A stretch of 10,379 bases of DNA from Baffinella frigidus (lineage: Eukaryota > Cryptophyceae > Cryptomonadales > Baffinellaceae): NCBI GenBank assembly GCA_026770585.1, contig MU646622.1, positions 16,136 through 26,514 of the forward strand, given 5' to 3'. Both the position numbers and the translations under genes were made by a program. A model generated the notes under the pieces. The model made no database searches. It was not told the origin of the DNA and was given only the letters and a program-made list of their open reading frames with translations. The first letter of the stretch is position 1. Each line of letters opens with the position of its first letter. Shown one piece after another: positions 6,404 through 10,379 of the stretch.

Positions 6404-6489
6404 GTGTGGCACAACCTTCTGGATGATGCAGAACGGAATCAAATCGCCGAGCGCGACACTAGGGGCGGGTGCAACACATCAAATCACAA

Positions 6490-6531
6490 CGGTTCAAATT
6501 GTCCACGTGACGGTTCAAATTGTCCACGTGA
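6490..6531 (+). repeat. Exact 21-bp tandem duplication
   Basis: CGGTTCAAATTGTCCACGTG plus A is present twice, at 6490-6510 and 6511-6531, without mismatch. The GGTTCAAATT word resembles a tRNA T-loop but no acceptor or anticodon stem surrounds it. Confidence 0.85.
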
Positions 6532-6653
6532 CCAGACCTCGTGTGGCCGTGTAGGACCCAGCTGCGTACTCTGTGCACACGCCTGTGACCTGACCAGCCC
6601 ACACGCCAGCCTAGCGACCATTCACGCGGGCACCCGCCCGGCAGATGCGGCCG

Positions 6654-6777
6654 CACCTACTTACTGTACACGGGGTACAGTAAGTGGCATAATGCGAAAC
6701 GCATGTGCAGCGCTGACGCGCGGCCGCTGCTTGTTTGCCAACAAAAAAACGCATCTTAAAAAAACAAACCTCTCTCC
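6654..6777 (+). mobile_element. Element G, copy 3, variant with different 5' end
   Basis: Only the central ~80 bp (GGGGTACAGTAAGTGGCATA through GCGCTGACGC and TTGTTTGCCAAC) matches other G copies. The 5' end lacks the GTAGGAGG block and the 3' part holds A-runs before CCTCTCTCCCAG. It is bracketed by CAGATGCGGCCG at 6642-6653 and CAGATGCGGTCG at 6778-6789 (11/12), a target duplication of the size seen at copy 5. A GTAAGT donor-like word at 6680 and CCCAG at 6776-6780 could define an intron of about 101 nt just before coding-like sequence. Confidence 0.65.
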
Positions 6778-6780
6778 CAG

Positions 6781-6897
6781 ATGCGGTCGACGCTGCACGG
6801 GCAGCGCGCCAACAAGGCCAAGACGCTCACCCTCGTCGAGGCGCACAAGGACTTTGCTGTCCTGCCGGGAACTCCGAATGATGCTGCCGGGGGGTGG
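6781..6897 (+). CDS. Possible exon, unrecognised protein
   Basis: Directly after a CTCTCTCCCAG acceptor-like tract, a GC-rich open phase starts ATG and reads MRSTLHGQRANKAKTLTLVE followed by AHKDFAVLPGTPNDAAGGW, 39 residues up to a GTAGGG donor-like site at 6898. Its ordinary residue mix and codon pattern stand out from the surrounding repeats. The phase stays open to a stop at 6955-6957 if unspliced. Joined in phase 0 to the block at 7176 it continues without a stop. I do not recognise the protein. It may be a fragment of a gene, a pseudogene or chance. Confidence 0.25.
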
Positions 6898-6930
6898 GTA
6901 GGGGGCTGGACCGCGGAGCGTGCCCGAGTA

Positions 6931-7170
6931 CACCCTACCCTAAACCCTAAACCCTAAACCCTGAACCCTACACACCCTGGACCCTAAAGACTACACCCTA
7001 AACCCTAGACCCTCAACCTTAAACCCTAACCCCCTAAACCCTCAACCTTAAACCCCACCCCCCTAAACCTCAAACCCTAAATCACAGACCCAAACCCAAA
7101 ACCCAAAACCCAAAACCCAAAACCCCAAACCCAAAACCCAAAACCCAAAACCCCAAATCCTGAACCCCAA
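6931..7170 (-). repeat. Interstitial telomere-like array, CCCTAAA passing into CCCAAAA
   Basis: The left part has CCCTAAACCCTAAACCCTAA and degenerate variants (CCCTGAA, CCCTCAA, CCTTAAA). The right part from about 7089 is regular CCCAAAA/CCCCAAA units. On the minus strand these are TTTAGGG and TTTTGGG, and the repeated G-runs could form quadruplexes. The array lies inside a possible intron, 6898-7175. It may be a relic of chromosome-end repair or simple-repeat expansion. Confidence 0.85.
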
Positions 7171-7175
7171 AGCAG

Positions 7176-7235
7176 GTGTACCCCGACTTGGCGGCGCAGG
7201 CAGACCTGCTGCTGCCGCACGCCACGGTCCAACCC
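7176..7235 (+). CDS. Possible exon, unrecognised protein
   Basis: After AAAGCAG at 7169-7175, an acceptor-like end of the telomere-like stretch, the sequence reads VYPDLAAQADLLLPHATVQP in phase with the preceding possible exon. The right end is uncertain. The open phase continues into element G copy 4 and beyond to 7556, but that part is the repeat. The composition looks protein-like, but there is no domain I can name. Confidence 0.22.
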
Positions 7236-7346
7236 ACCAGCTCTCACGATTGGACCAAATCGTCCATTTTACGTTGTAGACTTACCCTTGATTTACCCGT
7301 GCAGAGACACTGGATCTGGGGTCTCTGCAAGGGAAAATCCCTCCTG

Positions 7347-7477
7347 AGAGAGATTGATCATTTATCGCCAAACAGTCTGCGTCAGTGTCGCACATGCTAC
7401 GCATTGTGCCATTACTGTACCCCGTGTCGGCCGCTCATTCGAGCATTTTCCGGATGGATTGTAACTCCACCTCCTAC
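7347..7477 (-). mobile_element. Element G, copy 4 (introner-like or SINE-like)
   Basis: This full copy is 131 bp. On the minus strand it starts GTAGGAGGTGGAGTTACAAT and ends TCTCTCTCAG (AG at 7345-7346 on the complementary strand), with a good pyrimidine tract. The flanks GAGGAGG and CAGGAGGG agree at 7 of 11 positions where the target duplication should be, so the insertion is probably older than copy 5. The surrounding 7236-7346 and 7478-7717 hold no recognisable gene, only a CCTAAAGTNGAC word repeated at 7550 and 7566. Confidence 0.75.
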
Positions 7478-7719
7478 AGCGCCTCCTCAATCTCAACACA
7501 CCACCTCTCCCACCACGAAAGTTTGTCGCGGCACGAAGGGTCCCACCCTAAAGTAGACACTTGTCCTAAAGTGGACGACTTCTATGTAAAGTCGCTCCGG
7601 CTATGCCTACTAGGGGAAGTATTCCCCAGACCCTACCCCTCTCACGCTGGATCTAGCTCCTTGAAAGTTAAGGGAACTGTCCTGCTCCTTGTCAAGAGTG
7701 GCTCCCAATCAGCGAGGTA

Positions 7720-7836
7720 CAGGGGTACCTCGCTCATACGAAACCGCCCCCCCCCTGGGACCACCCCAGGGCCCTAGGCATGGGCCTACTGCAGGGTCCT
7801 AGGGGGGCGCGCTTTTTTGTGAGCGAGGTACCCCTG
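7720..7836 (-). mobile_element. MITE family A, copy 1
   Basis: The termini CAGGGGTACCTCGCTCATA and its right-end complement GAGCGAGGTACCCCTG are inverted repeats, flanked by TA at 7718-7719 and 7837-7838. The interior is C-rich on the left and G-rich on the right with a central CCTAGG-type palindrome, so the whole 117 bp can fold into a hairpin. Relative to copies 2-4 the asymmetric centre (GGGACCACC) is reversed, so this copy is inverted. It is non-coding, and the TA duplication suggests a Tc1/mariner-type transposase acting in trans. Confidence 0.9.
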
Positions 7837-7838
7837 TA

Positions 7839-8075
7839 CACCTGCAGATGCCCCCCTTGATCCGCCGATCTTGCCTGCCAGGTCACGTGACCCGCCCTCC
7901 CAGTGAGACCCCGCTTGGGAGGAGACCTCGATTAGTCAACCACTGAGGCTCGTCACCTGTCCGACCGAGACTGGCATCCAGCGAGAGAGAAAGAGACGCT
8001 GGTAGTGCATCAGGCACCGACCGGGCTGACTTGAGCGTTCGCCAAACCCTACAGGCGCACCTCACAACCCCTAAG
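7839..8075. other. Gene-free stretch
   Basis: Nothing recognisable is visible apart from a GGTCACGTGACC palindrome near 7881-7892. Words such as GGTCGGACAGGTGA near 9760-9775 appear inverted here at about 7952-7966 (TCACCTGTCCGACC), with AGACTGGCATCC-like neighbours. That hints at another old shared repeat. Confidence 0.4.
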
Positions 8076-8140
8076 CGATAAGACCTAGGACCCTACGGTA
8101 GGCAAGCCGTAGGGGCATAGGGGGGTTCCTACGGATAAGG
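8076..8140 (+). mobile_element. MITE-like element C, copy 3
   Basis: GCGATAAGACCTAGGACCCT, the core GTAGGCAAGCCGTAGGGGCA, and the ACGGATAAGG end are clear. Its right end directly abuts the TA target of family A copy 2. Unlike copies 1 and 2 it lacks the surrounding D repeat, so C can exist independently of D. Confidence 0.65.
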
Positions 8141-8142
8141 TA

Positions 8143-8259
8143 CAGGGGCACCTCGCTCATAACAAACAGCCTCCCTCTAGGACCCTACATCAGGCCTGTG
8201 CCTAGGGTCCTATGGTGGTCCTTGGGGGGGGGCGGTTTCTTATGAGCGAGGTAGCCCTG
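8143..8259 (+). mobile_element. MITE family A, copy 2
   Basis: The 117-bp copy has termini CAGGGGCACCTCGCTCATA and TATGAGCGAGGTAGCCCTG, with TA at 8141-8142 and 8260-8261. The interior has CTAGGACCCTAC, TGCCTAGGGTCCTATGGTGG and a G-run. Each terminus carries one substitution relative to the consensus. Confidence 0.9.
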
Positions 8260-8376
8260 TACCCCCCATGGCTCCTTGATGGGCTTGAACCTGAACCCTA
8301 AATCCTGGTGCCGTCTGCTGCAGACCGCATCATTGACTCATCATGGTGCACCGACCGTGCTGCTTTTCTCTTCCTC

Positions 8377-8574
<198 letters not shown>

Positions 8575-8668
8575 ACGTGATGTACGTGGGTGCAGTGGGC
8601 TTCAGACCACAGTATGGTCCAAGTGTTCCTCAAGAGAGAGGCACAAGTGTGAGCGACACGGCCAACGA

Positions 8669-8713
8669 GCCTATATCAGGACCTGTATCGAGAGTAATAA
8701 AGAAGAGGAAGAA
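8669..8713 (+). repeat. 45-bp dispersed motif, copy 2
   Basis: This is the direct-strand copy of the motif at 3549-3593. Here it lies at the end of an open phase and encodes ISGPVSRVIKKRKK before a stop. Flanks on both sides differ from the first copy. The remainder of 8575-8765 has no recognised feature. Confidence 0.6.
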
Positions 8714-8767
8714 GTGTAAGTGAGGAGTCGAGCCCTGGCTCGTATCAGAGGAATCATAAAGGCAATA

Positions 8768-8885
8768 CAGGGGTACCTTGCTCATAATAAACTGCCACCC
8801 CCCTAGGACCCTACAGTATAACTATGCCTAGGGCCCTATGGTGGTCCTAGTGGGGGGACGGTTGCTTATGAGCGAGGTATCCCTG
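8768..8885 (+). mobile_element. MITE family A, copy 3
   Basis: The 118-bp copy has TA at 8766-8767 and 8886-8887. Termini are CAGGGGTACCTTGCTCATAA and TTATGAGCGAGGTATCCCTG. The core holds CCTAGGACCCTACAGTA and ATGCCTAGGGCCCTATGGTG, in the same orientation as copy 2. Confidence 0.9.
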
Positions 8886-8992
8886 TACATGTACAACCGG
8901 TTGTTGGGAGTGAAAGCGACTCCCACGGGCGATATTAAATTTCCTCGTTCAGTTGGAATTCCGCATCCGCTGTGCAACTTAGCAGCCACTAT

Positions 8993-9090
8993 CCCTTAAG
9001 TGGCAGACGGGCGATTAATCGCCCTAACTCGCCGTAGGCAGGTCCTAGGGCCCTACCGTAGGGCGTATGAGCCTACTCGCCACTTAAGGG
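8993..9090 (+). mobile_element. MITE family B, copy 1
   Basis: The 98-bp element has termini CCCTTAAGTGGC and GCCACTTAAGGG, with AT at 8991-8992 and 9091-9092. It contains a perfect palindrome, GGGCGATTAATCGCCC. The right half, GGCAGGTCCTAGGGCCCTAC through GTAGGGCGTATGAGCCTACT, is almost identical to copy 2, while the left halves differ. Confidence 0.85.
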
Positions 9091-9096
9091 ATACCT

Positions 9097-9162
9097 TACC
9101 TAATTTCTCCTATTCAACCTCTCATTGAAAAGGAACTGATTCAGTTATCTTTCGAGATGAAC
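9097..9162 (+). mobile_element. Element F, copy 2, right half only
   Basis: TTCTCCTATTCAACCTC, TTGAAAAGGAACTGATTCAG and TCGAGATGAAC match 3021-3084. The left half with its inverted terminus is missing, apparently cut off next to the B element at 9090. Confidence 0.7.
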
Positions 9163-9252
9163 TTAGCAGCCACCGTGGTCTTCACGGACACAGTCCATCT
9201 CAACAATTTGTACTATAATCTTGTCCACTGTCCTAGAACCTAACCGGATGTC

Positions 9253-9270
9253 CACCTTGAATTCAAGGTG
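9253..9270. repeat. 18-bp perfect palindrome
   Basis: CACCTTGAATTCAAGGTG is a perfect palindrome without a loop, in otherwise unannotated sequence (9174-9357). A minus-strand open phase across this region has no domain I recognise. It could be a dimer-binding site or chance. Confidence 0.5.
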
Positions 9271-9359
9271 AAAAGGTCTTCGCTCGCTGCTAAGTGGTTG
9301 GACCGTGTCCCCATATGAGCTTAGATCATAGGCTCGTGACCTGAGGCCCACACCACAAA

Positions 9360-9482
9360 CAGGGGTACCTCGCTCACAAGAAAGCGCCATCCCCCAGGAC
9401 CCTACAGTACATGTAGGGCTATGCCTAGGGCCCTATGGTGGTCCTAGGGGGGGGACGGTTTCTTATGAGCGGGGTACCCCTG
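9360..9482 (+). mobile_element. MITE family A, copy 4
   Basis: The 123-bp copy has termini CAGGGGTACCTCGCTCACAA and TTATGAGCGGGGTACCCCTG. TA follows the right end (9483-9484) but AA precedes the left end, so the left target base has mutated. The centre has an extra ACATGTAGGG stretch relative to copies 2 and 3. Confidence 0.88.
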
Positions 9483-9518
9483 TACAGTTGGTCTTCCATG
9501 GGTCGCCAAATGATCCTG

Positions 9519-9648
9519 AGAGATCGATAATTTATTGCCAAACCATCAGCGTCAGTGCCGCACATGCTACGCATTATGCCACTTACTGTACCTCGTGACT
9601 GCCGCTCATACGAGCATTTTCCGGATGGATTGTAACTCCACCTCCTAC
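9519..9648 (-). mobile_element. Element G, copy 5 (introner-like or SINE-like), best target duplication
   Basis: The element is flanked by CAAATGATCCTG (9507-9518) and CAAATGTTCCTG (9649-9660), 11 of 12 identical. On the minus strand GTAGGAGGTGGAGTTACAAT opens the element, ACTGACGC provides a branch-like motif about 37 nt from the end, and GATCTCTCAG closes it, where the CAG is the first triplet of the target duplication. Splicing GT to AG would remove 133 nt and leave a 9-nt net insertion, which keeps frame. Confidence 0.8.
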
Positions 9649-9816
9649 CAAATGTTCCTGCAGGAGGATTGGTCGGTCCGGCACTGAAGGTACATGTACA
9701 TTTGGCTCAAGCAAGGAGCACCCTCTCGATGGAAAGAGAAGTCTCTGCATGTGAGCCTCGGTCGGACAGGTGATGAGCACGTCACGCGTGGAAGTAGCTT
9801 CACTCCCTTTGCGCAT
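9649..9816 (-). CDS. Possible exon on the minus strand, unrecognised
   Basis: An open phase from an ATG at 9816 reads MRKGSEATSTRDVLITCPTE and onward to VPDRPILLQEHL, ending at the GTAGG start of element G copy 5. If copy 5 is spliced to its CAG, the phase continues DHLATHGRPT before entering MITE A copy 4. Composition is protein-like and part is near-duplicated elsewhere in the window (7952-7990), so it may equally be a repeat. There is no known domain. Confidence 0.18.
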
Positions 9817-9839
9817 CAGGCATCCACCATGTCAATGGA

Positions 9840-10056
9840 CAGGAGTACCTCGCTAACAAGAACCCCCCCCCCCCCTTAGGAGCACCGTAGGGCCTAGGCA
9901 TAGGCCTACTGTAGGGTCCTAGGGGGCGCGGTTTCTTATCCCTTAAGTGGCCAGGCAGTCAAATGTGACGGCCAAGAGGTCCTAGGCAGGTCCTAGGGCC
10001 CTACGGTAGGGCGTATGAGCCTACTGGCCACTTGAGGGATGAGCGAGGTACCCCTG
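9840..10056 (-). mobile_element. MITE family A, copy 5, split by MITE B
   Basis: The outer termini CAGGAGTACCTCGCTAACAA and TGAGCGAGGTACCCCTG delimit 217 bp, of which 9940-10038 is a B element. Removing B and one AT restores a 116-bp A element with the usual TTTCTTATGAGCGAGG right end. The centre orientation (GGAGCACC...GGCCTAGGCATA) is inverted as in copy 1. TA follows the right end, and GA is found at the left. Confidence 0.9.
9940..10038 (+). mobile_element. MITE family B, copy 2, nested in family A
   Basis: The 99-bp element has termini CCCTTAAGTGGCC and GGCCACTTGAGGG, flanked by AT at 9938-9939 and 10039-10040. The host site TTCTTATGAGCG is known from other A copies, so the AT duplication can be read directly. 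The right half matches copy 1, while the left half (CAGGCAGTCAAATGTGACGG) is different. Confidence 0.9.
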
Positions 10057-10082
10057 TACCTGCGCCTCTGTCTCCCCTGAGA

Positions 10083-10119
10083 GAAACGTGCGTTTTAAAA
10101 CGTTATAAACACACGTTTC
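10083..10119. repeat. Nested palindrome
   Basis: GAAACGTG (10083-10090) pairs with CACGTTTC (10112-10119), enclosing the perfect palindrome CGTTTTAAAACG (10091-10102). AT-rich centre and GC-rich outer arms suit a cruciform. No associated gene is visible. Confidence 0.55.
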
Positions 10120-10132
10120 CGCTTCGCAGTTG

Positions 10133-10207
10133 CTGTGGGTATCAGGTTACGAGTCTGGGCATAAGGTGGACCGCCAGTTACCCAGGCTCATAACCTAATA
10201 CCCACAG
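10133..10207. repeat. Foldback with 27-bp arms
   Basis: CTGTGGGTATCAGGTTACGA at 10133 onward pairs with the reverse complement of 10181-10207 at 24 of 27 positions, around a 21-nt loop. A small palindrome, TGCGCAATGCGCA, follows at 10208-10220. It may be the whole of a short MITE or an RNA hairpin locus. The size and arm length would also suit a small-RNA precursor, but transcription is unknown. Confidence 0.75.
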
Positions 10208-10245
10208 TGCGCAATGCGCACACGCCTTGTGTGCCAAACAGTGCA

Positions 10246-10373
10246 ACTCTCTCTCTCTCTCTCTTGCTCTCTCTCTCTCGCTCTCTCTCTCTCTCGCTCT
10301 CTCTCTCTCGCTCTCCCCCCCTCGCTCTCTCTCTCGCGCTCTCTGTCTCTCTCGCTCTCTCTCGCTCTCTCTA
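10246..10373 (+). repeat. CT-rich simple repeat
   Basis: (CT)n is interrupted at near-regular intervals by CG and TG to give CTCTCTCTCTCG-like units, running to near the window end and finishing in a C-run. It is non-coding and probably continues beyond the window. Confidence 0.9.
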
Positions 10374-10379
10374 CCCCCC

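Larger units (their letters stand above)
8976..9173 (+). repeat. 14-bp direct repeats bracketing MITE B and half of element F
   Basis: AACTTAGCAGCCAC occurs exactly at 8976-8989 and 9160-9173. Between them lie a complete B element (8993-9090) and a right half of F (9097-9162, overlapping the second repeat by a few bases). It may be a target duplication of a composite insertion, or a remnant of recombination between elements. A related inverted word, GCTGCTAAG, lies at 9287-9295. Confidence 0.6.

Noticed and set aside
6404-6475. Frame reading WHNLLDDAERNQIAERDT, faintly like a catalase or enzyme segment
   Set aside because: The match is a few residues long, no neighbouring sequence supports it, and the frame runs into a tandem duplication and element G.
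6490-6531. GGTTCAAATT words resembling a tRNA T-loop
   Set aside because: No paired acceptor, D or anticodon arms can be drawn around either copy.

Overview
This window looks like nuclear, intergenic, repeat-dense DNA from a eukaryote, most likely an alga. The supporting signs are a degenerate CCCTAAA (TTTAGGG-type) telomere-like array, long (CT)n and (CA)n microsatellites, many short elements with terminal inverted repeats (MITE-like), sequences with splice-site-like ends, and the absence of any long ORF or ribosome-binding-site/operon layout. A TTTAGGG-type motif fits green algae and plants and also several other algal lineages. A chlorophyte/prasinophyte is my favoured guess, but the sequence alone does not settle it. 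I recognise no complete protein-coding gene and no tRNA, rRNA or CRISPR array. The open frames are short and mostly lie in repeats or microsatellites.

Layout. 1-700 holds short diverged repeats. 728-899 is a clean MITE with 34-bp inverted termini and a TA duplication. 1008-1923 carries three copies of a ~140-bp repeat (E), two of them abutting, plus a ~150-bp repeat (D) that returns inverted at 6.3 kb and contains a smaller element (C). 1962-2646 is bounded by ~78-bp diverged direct repeats and contains a 60-bp-arm foldback and a large pyrimidine/purine inverted repeat with a G-quadruplex motif. 2939-3083 is another inverted-terminus element (F). 3671-3799 and 5850-5990 are arrays of the same small hairpin at 27-bp and 33-bp spacing. 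4127-4417 has a perfect 50-bp inverted repeat inside a direct repeat, followed by a 17-bp tandem array. 4531-4832 has duplicated hairpin modules in permuted order. 4980-5095 is another MITE-like element.

Four full copies and one variant copy of a ~130-bp element (G) are scattered at 3.2, 5.4, 6.65, 7.35 and 9.5 kb. They lack terminal inverted repeats, three have 10-12-bp target duplications, and read in one orientation they have GT/branch/pyrimidine-tract/AG intron hallmarks. G is the best candidate here for an under-described system, either an introner-like mobile intron or a tailless SINE-like element. The variant copy at 6.65 kb directly abuts coding-like sequence, which is followed by a possible intron filled with telomere-like repeats (6898-7175) and a second coding-like block.

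7.7-10.06 kb is a cluster of five copies of MITE family A (CAGGGGTACCTCGCTC termini, TA duplications). One is interrupted by a copy of MITE family B. Families A, B and C share an internal core although their termini differ. The right end holds a foldback and a CT-rich simple repeat.
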